From Candidatus Nitrosopumilus sp. (GTDB lineage Archaea > Thermoproteota > Nitrososphaeria > Nitrososphaerales > Nitrosopumilaceae): DNA of 47,353 nucleotides. Numbering within the stretch: the first letter of the stretch is position 1; each line of letters opens with the position of its first letter. The DNA lies in contig JANQNM010000086.1 in NCBI GenBank assembly GCA_028279625.1, positions 1 through 47,353 of the forward strand, given 5' to 3'. Positions 17,003-25,207 of this stretch are shown here, one piece after another. The position numbers were made by a program, and so were the translations under genes. Under the pieces are notes generated by a model. The model was not told the DNA's origin and ran no database searches. It worked only from the letters and a program-made list of their open reading frames with translations.

Positions 17003-18382
17003 TCATTTCTTGAGTTTTGTCTGCATTACTGATTTTGGAACCATTTTCTTTACGGTTGAAATAATTTGCTCATATTCTTTATTTTCAATACCTAACATGG
17101 AATCATCAATACCAAAGACAATTTGATTTTTCTTTAATTCCATTAATCCTATGCCAAAAATTATTATGGATATTCTCAAAATATCACAAACTTTGTCCAA
17201 TGTTTCACGTACTTTTTGATGCTCTTGTTGTGCTATATTGTTACCATGACCTATAGTGTTTCTATAGCCATATGCATCTTCAATGATTTTTCTTATTTGT
17301 CTTCCATCTAAACCAAAATTACTTAGTAGTTTTGCAATTCTGTTGGAAATTCTATATTTGATTTCTCCTAATTCATGTTTTGCAGAAAATAATGCTTCTA
17401 ATCCTATTACTGCTGTCATCAGGTTTCTTCCATCTTCTACCATATCTAATGTAGAATTTTTATAACGCTCTAAGGCAATATTGAATCCAAACATGTCTTT
17501 TTCTTTGTTAGATTTTTGTTCAAGAATGGGGAAAAACACTTCTGCAAATTCATGAAAATTTGGAATTTCTTTGTCTGTCATTTCATATTTGTATTGAATA
17601 CGATCTTTTTGTATTGGTGACGAAGTTCCAGAACTCATAGGCCAGATTAGGCTTGAGGATTTACTTCTTAATTGTTGATGGGTTACAGAAGAAAGCCTAA
17701 ATAATCTAAAAACATCTAAAATGTTTACCATTTTAGAATGTCCCAGATTTTGATCTCCCTTAATTTTAAAAGTCAAAATTCCATCTGGAAAATTAAACAT
17801 TGGATGACGATTGTCTATATCAATATCTTGAGGCTGTAGTTTTCTAAATGAAAAATGCTGTAAAATTGTATCAGTACATGAAACAAACACGCCTAAAATT
17901 TTTGCAGTAAATTCAATAGTGACTGGAATTTCATTTAATTCCATCATTAAATTTGAGACATAATGTGTGGTTGATTTTGGTTTCCCATTAGAATATAATT
18001 TTTCAAATTCATCTTCTGCAACTCTTTTGAAAAATGTTTCTAACCACATTTCCATTTGACCAATTGGATTTTCAAATTTGTTTGTGATTGAAGTTGCTTT
18101 TACGAGACTATTTGCTAGACTTCCTAGTGTTCCATCTGTGATTAATTTTTCATCTATAATTTTTGCAATAATCTGACTCCAATCTGGTTTTGTTTCAATT
18201 TCTGTTTTAGATGTTGCACTATGGCTGTTTAATCCTGTTTTTAGTTCTGTTACAACATTTTTGTATGATTTAACAATAGGAATAAGATCCTCTTTTTCTT
18301 TAATCTGCTCAAACGACTTACTACATTCCATTTTTAACAAATTCACTGCACGAGTTAAATCATCAATTTCCATAAATGACAT
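17003..18382 (-). CDS. HEPN-like domain protein (Apea_HEPN type)
   Basis: C-terminal helices with EDAYGYRNTIGHGNN (R-x4-H) preceded by GLEALFSAKHELGEIKYRISNRIAKLL. Confidence 0.6.
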   Translation of the reverse strand: MSFMEIDDLTRAVNLLKMECSKSFEQIKEKEDLIPIVKSYKNVVTELKTGLNSHSATSKTEIETKPDWSQIIAKIIDEKLITDGTLGSLANSLVKATSITNKFENPIGQMEMWLETFFKRVAEDEFEKLYSNGKPKSTTHYVSNLMMELNEIPVTIEFTAKILGVFVSCTDTILQHFSFRKLQPQDIDIDNRHPMFNFPDGILTFKIKGDQNLGHSKMVNILDVFRLFRLSSVTHQQLRSKSSSLIWPMSSGTSSPIQKDRIQYKYEMTDKEIPNFHEFAEVFFPILEQKSNKEKDMFGFNIALERYKNSTLDMVEDGRNLMTAVIGLEALFSAKHELGEIKYRISNRIAKLLSNFGLDGRQIRKIIEDAYGYRNTIGHGNNIAQQEHQKVRETLDKVCDILRISIIIFGIGLMELKKNQIVFGIDDSMLGIENKEYEQIISTVKKMVPKSVMQTKLKK

Positions 18383-18474
18383 ATTATTTTCTTATATTTT
18401 CATATTTTGTTAAATTTATCTTAGAAGTACGTTTAGGTATAATTTGAGAAGATTGTTTTTTTGATCGGAGGGCA

Positions 18475-18603
18475 TTACACCTCTAGTTGCAAGCCGCGAA
18501 CGAGTTTATTCTTGCATTCAAGTTCTAGTGGTTGCTGACAATCTTTACAATAGTCTTTTACGTCCAACTCAATTCCACATTTTCTGCATGAATCTAATCT
18601 CAT
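18475..18603 (-). CDS. small zinc-ribbon protein (42 aa)
   Basis: MRLDSCRKCGIELDVKDYCKDCQQPLELECKNKLVRGLQLEV. Confidence 0.55.
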   Translation of the reverse strand: MRLDSCRKCGIELDVKDYCKDCQQPLELECKNKLVRGLQLEV

Positions 18604-18719
18604 TGAAAAATGCCTCTAATGCAGCGAGAACATGTGGAAAAAAAGCCCACTGTTTCATACTGGTCTAGGGTAAGAAGTTCTCGCATACAGAATTATTGGA
18701 TTGAGTCACAATATACCTT

Positions 18720-18739
18720 AGTCAGCTAATTAGCTGACT
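18720..18739. promoter_or_regulatory. 20-bp perfect palindrome AGTCAGCTAATTAGCTGACT
   Basis: Self-complementary over 20 bp, ~55 bp upstream of the 18793 small ORF. Confidence 0.6.
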
Positions 18740-18792
18740 GGGGTACATTCGAATTTACCATATCCTATCTGTTTCTACATCTAACTACTTTC

Positions 18793-18942
18793 ATGAAAAC
18801 ACAACATATCTCAAACTGGGATAAAATGGTTCATGCACCATTTAGAAAGGTTGTAAAATTCGACCTCATCTGCATGGCAATTGGTGCCATGATGGGAATT
18901 GGTGCAGGAGCTTATCTTGCTACTAGTGGAATCTTAGGCTAG
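18793..18942 (+). CDS. small single-TM membrane protein (49 aa)
   Basis: MKTQHISNWDKMVHAPFRKVVKFDLICMAIGAMMGIGAGAYLATSGILG. Confidence 0.6.
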   Translation: MKTQHISNWDKMVHAPFRKVVKFDLICMAIGAMMGIGAGAYLATSGILG

Positions 18943-18970
18943 TAGCAGTCTTTCTTTTTTCATTTTCTAC

Positions 18971-19747
18971 TCAAATAGATTTTTGATGTTTATACAATGC
19001 ATAGATTACCATCATAGATGATGCAAGCCATAATCCAGTTGCTGGATCTGCAAAGTCATAAAATGAAATGGTGTCAGTGTATCGATACAAAATATCACCT
19101 GTTGTTCCAAACAAAATGCCTATCAAAAGCAAAAACCAGGGTACAAACAAAGCTGTCTGTCTGAACACAGTAAATGCAACTATGATAAAGCCAAGAGAGG
19201 CAGCAGATTGTGCAATAACTAACAAGTTAAAGAGATATTCATCTGTATTTTCTGAGTAAGCCTCAAGCAACACCATACCATATCCTGATACAATCACAAT
19301 AGGAATTACTACAAGCAGGATCTTCTGATATGTTTCTAATTTTTCAGCAAAGTATCGTATATTGATTATGATGTGTGTGATTAGTAATGGTGTTGAGAAC
19401 ATAAACATCATTTCTGCCCAGATTCTATGCTCATAATTGCCAGATGGATCCATGTAAAAGTAAAACAAGGCCTCTCCAATGAAAAATAGCATGTAAGAAA
19501 TTCCCAAAATAAAATAAGATTTTCCAAAAATTTTTGAACCTCCATATATCCTTGAAACTGCAAAAGACGATATCGATACTGCTAGTGGCAATATCACTAT
19601 AGCAGTACTTGCAACAATTGCAGATTCAAAAAATTCTATTGGTATTTTTGGACTAAGTTGAATTGCAATTGCAATACCTAGAATTACAAGAATGATTTTG
19701 TATGACTCTCTTACTTGTGAATAAATTGTAGGAACACTAATTACCAT
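18971..19747 (-). CDS. multi-pass membrane protein
   Basis: 258 aa with about seven hydrophobic segments. Confidence 0.75.
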   Translation of the reverse strand: MVISVPTIYSQVRESYKIILVILGIAIAIQLSPKIPIEFFESAIVASTAIVILPLAVSISSFAVSRIYGGSKIFGKSYFILGISYMLFFIGEALFYFYMDPSGNYEHRIWAEMMFMFSTPLLITHIIINIRYFAEKLETYQKILLVVIPIVIVSGYGMVLLEAYSENTDEYLFNLLVIAQSAASLGFIIVAFTVFRQTALFVPWFLLLIGILFGTTGDILYRYTDTISFYDFADPATGLWLASSMMVIYALYKHQKSI

Positions 19748-19758
19748 TAGAATCTCCT

Positions 19759-20388
19759 TTACACCTGTATGGAGCTAAATGCATAGCTGTCTTTTAGAAA
19801 CTTTGTTTGAACATTTGCATTAATTGAAATGTTATCGTCGGCAATCTCAAAGACTGTTTTGTTAAATGTGGTAGCATATTCGTTTACTTTTCTTCCATCA
19901 GCAGCATGGGTAAAGCCAACCATGGTAAGTAATCCATCTGAAATTAACTCCTTTATTCTGTTATAGGTTGATGCCTTTGGTAGTTTTGATTTTGCAATAG
20001 CTTCAGGAATTGATTTTGATTCATGGAGCAATAAATCTAAAATGATTTTTTTTGCAGGATCACCATATGCCTCAAAGATAGTTTTTGCGACTCCAGGATC
20101 TTTTATTGTAATTATTGATTCATTTTTTGTGTTTTGCTCAACTGAGAGAACTTTTTTAAAAATTTTAGATTCAATGTTAGATGTGTGTTTTCCAAAAAAT
20201 TTACGCAATACCAAATCAAGTTTTGAAAAATCACCTACTGCCTCTAAAACAGAAATACCATACACGTCATGCACTTCTTTTTCGATTTTTCTAAATGTGG
20301 CTTTGCCTAAATCTTCTTCAAACGTAGATTGCACTCCTTTTGCTACAATCCTATCCAAAGAATTCATCAAATATTGTATTCCAGCCAT
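19759..20388 (-). CDS. winged-helix (TrmB/ArsR-like) transcriptional regulator
   Basis: C-terminal wHTH ...ESKSIPEAIAKSKLPKASTYNRIKELISDGLLTMVGF. Confidence 0.7.
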   Translation of the reverse strand: MAGIQYLMNSLDRIVAKGVQSTFEEDLGKATFRKIEKEVHDVYGISVLEAVGDFSKLDLVLRKFFGKHTSNIESKIFKKVLSVEQNTKNESIITIKDPGVAKTIFEAYGDPAKKIILDLLLHESKSIPEAIAKSKLPKASTYNRIKELISDGLLTMVGFTHAADGRKVNEYATTFNKTVFEIADDNISINANVQTKFLKDSYAFSSIQV

Positions 20389-20409
20389 AAAATATAAAAT
20401 CTCCTTTAT

Positions 20410-20447
20410 TAGAAATAGTCTATTATTTCTATATTTTAAGAAATAAT
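20410..20447. promoter_or_regulatory. Overlapping inverted repeats TAGAAATA-N6-TATTTCTA and ATTATTTCT-N8-AGAAATAAT
   Basis: Three AGAAATA half-sites in the divergent promoter between 20388(-) and 20474(+). Confidence 0.65.
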
Positions 20448-20473
20448 AAATAATACTATTCCATTATCATATC

Positions 20474-20731
20474 ATGAACAAAAAATCAGCTGGGATTGCA
20501 GGAATAGTCGCCATATTTGCCATAGGAATGATTGCAGCATCAGTTTCATTTTCAGAAGTTTCTGGCGAGACTGGACAAAAAAAATCAGCGCCAAGATATT
20601 CTGAGACCTGTGCACATGGACACAATGGATTTGACTGTAAACCACCTCAGTACAAAGTAGACATTTCTGAATTGCAAGACAAGACTGCAGAGTTGGAGAA
20701 ACGCGTGTTTGCATTAGAGACACGAGGTTGA
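20474..20731 (+). CDS. small secreted/membrane-anchored protein
   Basis: 85 aa with N-terminal hydrophobic helix and C-terminal coiled coil. Confidence 0.6.
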   Translation: MNKKSAGIAGIVAIFAIGMIAASVSFSEVSGETGQKKSAPRYSETCAHGHNGFDCKPPQYKVDISELQDKTAELEKRVFALETRG

Positions 20732-20841
20732 TCCATCAATCATTTTTTTCACAGTTTTGCAAATAATCCAAATCTTAAAAACCAAAGCTCGCTTTACACG
20801 ATTCGGTTTGCACACCAAATCCTGTTTAGCAAGTGTTGGTA

Positions 20842-21720
20842 TTAGTCTCGACCAAATATCCAGTCGTGAAGATGTCGAGATTCATTGATTCCTTCAACAT
20901 CTGTAAAAATTTCTTGTATTTGTTGTTTAGAATATTCATGATTTTCATCAATATAGACAACAAACCTATGTTCTGAATCAAGTACTTCCCTAGCCTGCTG
21001 TAACCAATTAGGATTAAGGGATTCAAAGTAATCTTCAAGAGTTGTTACTCGATAGAGGGTAAGTTCTTTGAGATCTTCCTCTCTTAATTGCGATTCTAGT
21101 TGGTCATCAGACAAATCAAGATGAGGCTCTAGTTCAATCATCCATCTTTCAGAGTTTTCATTCATATGAGTTACATTAAGTGCTATAAGAAGAACAAAGA
21201 TTCCAAAAAGTACGGCTGGAATTGAGACTCCAATGATTATTTTGTATCTAGTTTTCATTGGTTTAGACTCTATAGGTTGTTTTAGAAAATATTTTTTCAC
21301 ATTTGAGGTCATCAGATAAGCAACCACTATACCCATCAGAACAGTATCAAGAATGCTTTCAAATGCACTAACCAATTCTACTGAAAATAAAATCCAAGTC
21401 ACAACAGTTGTGGCAGATAAGACAATGATTGTCGGAAGTCTAATCCACGGTTTTGCATCCCAAAATCCCCACGCCATAATAAAATAAAAAAATCCAAATC
21501 CTAAATGATATGCAATTAAAGTATTCTCCAAAAGAGAATCTACAAAAAGATCAGGAATGTTTTGACCGCCAAATATCCCAAAAGAATTTTGGTAAAAAGA
21601 GTAAATTCCCTCAATAACAAACCAGATTGAAAGGATTTTAATTCCCATAGGCCTGTCAGGATTTTTCAAAGAGCTCATGTGATACACTACAAAATTATGA
21701 TATTCATAAGTGATTCGCAT
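20842..21720 (-). CDS. multi-pass membrane protein, hypothetical
   Basis: Several TM segments and a C-terminal soluble domain. Confidence 0.65.
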   Translation of the reverse strand: MRITYEYHNFVVYHMSSLKNPDRPMGIKILSIWFVIEGIYSFYQNSFGIFGGQNIPDLFVDSLLENTLIAYHLGFGFFYFIMAWGFWDAKPWIRLPTIIVLSATTVVTWILFSVELVSAFESILDTVLMGIVVAYLMTSNVKKYFLKQPIESKPMKTRYKIIIGVSIPAVLFGIFVLLIALNVTHMNENSERWMIELEPHLDLSDDQLESQLREEDLKELTLYRVTTLEDYFESLNPNWLQQAREVLDSEHRFVVYIDENHEYSKQQIQEIFTDVEGINESRHLHDWIFGRD

Positions 21721-21787
21721 CTATTGTTTTAGAAAAAACAAAAAGAAGATTTGGTAAAAATTCTAAATATTATCAAAAATCTAGTTT

Positions 21788-22846
21788 TCATATTGCCCAT
21801 CCACGTTCTTTTAATTTCCAGGCAGTATCAAAATCAACACACACCAGTGTTGAGTAATCATGTTTTATCAAACGTCTAAAATTTTCATTTTTACATACTC
21901 CATCATCATCAATTGCCTTGCTAAACTTGTCGACAACAGTCAAACCACCCATATTGGAGCCCATAATTGCAGGAGAGTTTTTCAGTTTTTTATAATATTG
22001 ATGAGTGTATAATCCAGAGTCATTGAAGTAAAGAGATGATTTTACATAGAATGGTTTTTCAGGATTTATCTTAAATTCAAAAAACTTTGCAATCTCGCTG
22101 TGTTGGTAAAAATCATTATTTAATTTTCGATTATTTTCTGCAAACTCTTGATGATCAGCATCAGTAACATTTTCTCCTCTAGGAGGATGAATCATCTTAT
22201 CTCCTTTTTGATAGGCATATCCTACAACTGCATTAAAGGTAGAGTTTGCGGCAAAGTTATCATCGCTAAAATCTACCTTTTGTACTATAGAGTATTGTTG
22301 TCCTTTTTCTAGTATTGAAAGCGGAATCATTGTATTTTTTGTGTAAATTACAGCTCTATCATTTTGAGAAAAATCAACCCATGGGATTTTTTCATAATCT
22401 ACCTGACGAGAAATAACATCTCTTGGACCGATTGATAAGATAAGTGAATCAGTCCATCCACTCTTGAACTTGTTCATATTAGAATTGGTTCCTTCAAATG
22501 AAACACTGAGGAAAATTTTGTCATAGTCAATTTCAGGATCAAGAGTCATTGTGACAGGAATTCTTCCAATAGAATTTTTATCCACAGGTATTGATTCAAA
22601 ATCAAGATGTACAGCAGATGCTGCATTTTCAGGAGATACTTCAATTATTGGAACTACGTCATCAAGACCCCAAGGACCTACAGTATACTGTAGTTTAATA
22701 TCAAAAGTAGATGGAAAATGACGAGATATTTCTGTAGGCATATTCTCAAAACTTGATGTTCCATGAAAATATTCAGCTGCAAAAGCATTAGGGATTGAAA
22801 CCATCAATATTGTAAATGCAAAAATCACCAAAAGTCTAGTTTTCAT
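21788..22846 (-). CDS. secreted hypothetical protein
   Basis: Signal peptide MKTRLLVIFAFTILMVSIPNAFA. Confidence 0.7.
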   Translation of the reverse strand: MKTRLLVIFAFTILMVSIPNAFAAEYFHGTSSFENMPTEISRHFPSTFDIKLQYTVGPWGLDDVVPIIEVSPENAASAVHLDFESIPVDKNSIGRIPVTMTLDPEIDYDKIFLSVSFEGTNSNMNKFKSGWTDSLILSIGPRDVISRQVDYEKIPWVDFSQNDRAVIYTKNTMIPLSILEKGQQYSIVQKVDFSDDNFAANSTFNAVVGYAYQKGDKMIHPPRGENVTDADHQEFAENNRKLNNDFYQHSEIAKFFEFKINPEKPFYVKSSLYFNDSGLYTHQYYKKLKNSPAIMGSNMGGLTVVDKFSKAIDDDGVCKNENFRRLIKHDYSTLVCVDFDTAWKLKERGWAI

Positions 22847-24008
22847 TTTCTATTTTTCCAATCTCAGGGGTAATTGGGACATGATAGTTTGATAGAACTG
22901 AAATAATTGATTCTCTTATGGCATCAGGATTCTTTCCTGAGACGCTGTATTCGTGTCCGTCATGTGCAAAACGGAAATGGAATTTGTTGACGCTATCATT
23001 GATATTTGGATATTTTGACTTTGTGTCATGTATCGCAACAGTGACATCGTTGATTTTCTCTAATGTCTCGTAATCATGATGGCCTCGAAGGTCACTGCAG
23101 TTGCATGCATGAATGGTCATCTCTACAATATTTGAGACAAGACCAAAATTAGAATACAGTACCTTGACTCCACCTGATAATGGAACAATATCAGCAAGCA
23201 TCATTCCTGCAAAGGTTTTTCGGATTGGCGGGTATGTAGGAAAATGTTCTGCAAACGAATCAATAATAAATTGAGAGCCTTCGGTAATTTCTTTTTGAGA
23301 GATCTCCCTTCCATGACCTATCACGCCATTTTCAGTTTTTGTAAATGATGGCGGTTCAATGAACAAGAATCCATTTTCATCAGATGACAAATCTAAATGA
23401 GGAAGTGCAATTGGGTGAATGCTTGGAATCGAGCCAAAACTAAAGATCATCACTCCATCATGTACTCTATAAAATCCACCTTTGCATGGATTTTCTATTC
23501 TTTGTCTATCGTTTCCTGGCCAATATTTTATCATACACGGATCGTCAACTGATTGCGAACTATACACTCTGTATGCAGAAACATCATTGACTCCACCACC
23601 TAACCATTCAGGTAATCGAATAATCATGAATTGTTGAAATGGATCACGATTTTCAGTGTCTTCGGGATTGGGATAGTAAAATAATTCTGCACTATCAGGT
23701 TTCATTGTGGCAATGCTATCCAAATTTACTGTTTCGATATCAGGACATGTCCAGCCACCACCAGGATACAATTTGCATCCTGCAGATAGTTTGGCATCTC
23801 TTTTAGCGTTTGGAATTTTTAGACTATCAGTTTTATCTGATTCATTCCATAACACGTCACATGTAGTACGGTCAGAAAATATCCAATGTGTACAAAATAA
23901 AACATATTCTTGATCGTCTTTTTGTATTGAAAAGCTTGACAGTAGAATTACTCCTACAAAGATAAAAATTCCAAATATTATCAAAAGCCTAGTTTTCATT
24001 TTGACCAC
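22836..24008 (-). CDS. secreted/membrane-anchored hypothetical protein
   Basis: N-terminal hydrophobic anchor; overlaps the downstream gene. Confidence 0.65.
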   Translation of the reverse strand: MVKMKTRLLIIFGIFIFVGVILLSSFSIQKDDQEYVLFCTHWIFSDRTTCDVLWNESDKTDSLKIPNAKRDAKLSAGCKLYPGGGWTCPDIETVNLDSIATMKPDSAELFYYPNPEDTENRDPFQQFMIIRLPEWLGGGVNDVSAYRVYSSQSVDDPCMIKYWPGNDRQRIENPCKGGFYRVHDGVMIFSFGSIPSIHPIALPHLDLSSDENGFLFIEPPSFTKTENGVIGHGREISQKEITEGSQFIIDSFAEHFPTYPPIRKTFAGMMLADIVPLSGGVKVLYSNFGLVSNIVEMTIHACNCSDLRGHHDYETLEKINDVTVAIHDTKSKYPNINDSVNKFHFRFAHDGHEYSVSGKNPDAIRESIISVLSNYHVPITPEIGKIENEN

Positions 24009-24432
24009 ATCTTTTGCATTTGTAATATCCTAAATCAGAAGTATGTTCACCAGGTTCTTCAATTCTCTCTTCTAAAATGAATTCAAATTCTTCAGAGCCA
24101 CACACTTTACATTTTCTTGGATTGTATTCTAAATCTTCAAATTCTTTTTTCATTTTCAAATATTCTTCTTTGGAAATTTTTTCTTCAATGTATTTTTTCT
24201 CTAAAATTCTTAATGCTTCATCATTTTGTTCTTTTTCAAATTCATTTATAGGATCTACACGCCTGTAATTCAAAAGAGAATCTTTACTACGAGACTCATG
24301 TTTTTTTGCATACCAGATAATGATTCCACCTAATCCAATACCCAAAACCAGTCCAAATGGAAATGGCATGACTGTTTGAATCAAAAAGAAAACAACAATT
24401 GCTATAATTATTCCAGTAATTATGGAATTCAT
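23989..24432 (-). CDS. membrane protein with SHOCT-like helix and C-terminal zinc ribbon
   Basis: Two TM segments, LEKKYIEEKISKEEYLKMKKEFE, CKVCGSEEFEF...YYKCKRCG. Confidence 0.65.
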   Translation of the reverse strand: MNSIITGIIIAIVVFFLIQTVMPFPFGLVLGIGLGGIIIWYAKKHESRSKDSLLNYRRVDPINEFEKEQNDEALRILEKKYIEEKISKEEYLKMKKEFEDLEYNPRKCKVCGSEEFEFILEERIEEPGEHTSDLGYYKCKRCGQNEN

Positions 24433-24481
24433 TTATGCAAGCTAAAATTTGAAACTTCTTAAAGACTTCTAATCTTTAGCC

Positions 24482-24511
24482 TGAATCTAGATAGGCTTGA
24501 ACCAGTTTTGG
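24482..24511 (+). repeat. 30-nt dispersed motif, copy 1
   Basis: tgaatctagataggcttgaaccagttttgg. Confidence 0.65.
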
Positions 24512-24547
24512 AGAAAACTTTATGAAATAATTTTGAAATTTTTTGGT

Positions 24548-25114
24548 ATGAATATAGCAGTGATTTTAGGTTCTTTAAGAAGCGACAGAAATGGTAAAAA
24601 AGTGGGTCAATACATCACAAAAAAGATTGAAGATAGAGGACACAAAGTATCATTAATTGATCCAATGGAATTGGATTTGCCAATTTTAGATAGAATGTAT
24701 AAAGAAATGAAAAATCCTGAACCTAAATTTCAAAAATTACATGATATGATAATTTCTGCTGAGGGATATGTCCCCATTACGCCAGAATACAATCATACAA
24801 CATCAGCAGCCTTGAAAAACACTCTTGATTATTGTCTTGAAGAATATTTTTTCAAACCTTCTGCCATTGTCTCCTATTCAGTAGGTTCCTTTGGTGGAGT
24901 AAATGCAGCACAACATTTACGACAAATTTTTGCAGAACTAGGTTCCCCTTCAATTCCATCTTCTCTTCAAATTTCTAAAGTACACGAAGCATTTGATGAA
25001 TCAGGAAATCTCTTACATCAAGAATATGAGAGAAGAATAGAACGTTTTCTAGATGAGTTTGAGTGGTATCTTACAGCATTTAAGAATCAGCGAGAACAAG
25101 GAACTCCTTACTGA
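24548..25114 (+). CDS. NADPH-dependent FMN reductase family protein
   Basis: MNIAVILGSLRSDRNGKKV, ITPEYNHTTSAALKNTLDY, SVGSFGGVNAAQHLR; ATG 24548 preferred over the track start 24497. Confidence 0.88.
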   Translation: MNIAVILGSLRSDRNGKKVGQYITKKIEDRGHKVSLIDPMELDLPILDRMYKEMKNPEPKFQKLHDMIISAEGYVPITPEYNHTTSAALKNTLDYCLEEYFFKPSAIVSYSVGSFGGVNAAQHLRQIFAELGSPSIPSSLQISKVHEAFDESGNLLHQEYERRIERFLDEFEWYLTAFKNQREQGTPY

Positions 25115-25141
25115 ATCCATAGAGGTTTGAAGCGTTTACGG
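25112..25141 (+). repeat. 30-nt dispersed motif, copy 2
   Basis: tgaatccatagaggtttgaagcgtttacgg; begins at the TGA stop of the FMN reductase gene. Confidence 0.65.
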
Positions 25142-25155
25142 ATAATATTTAGTTC

Positions 25156-25173
25156 ATCTAATTTGGATTAGAT
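25156..25173. repeat. Inverted repeat ATCTAAT-TTGG-ATTAGAT
   Basis: 7-bp perfect stem. Confidence 0.75.
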
Positions 25174-25207
25174 TATTGGTTCGTATCCTCTGAGATTCAC
25201 ATTTTGT

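Noticed and set aside
18472-18480. GGCATTACA match to the tRNA 3' end as an internal att site
   Set aside because: Only 9 bp, overlaps a small gene's stop codon and lacks the CCCCC core; consistent with chance.
20472-20723. 83-aa minus ORF opposite 20474-20731
   Set aside because: The plus-strand ORF has a signal-like N-terminus and coiled coil; the minus ORF looks non-coding.
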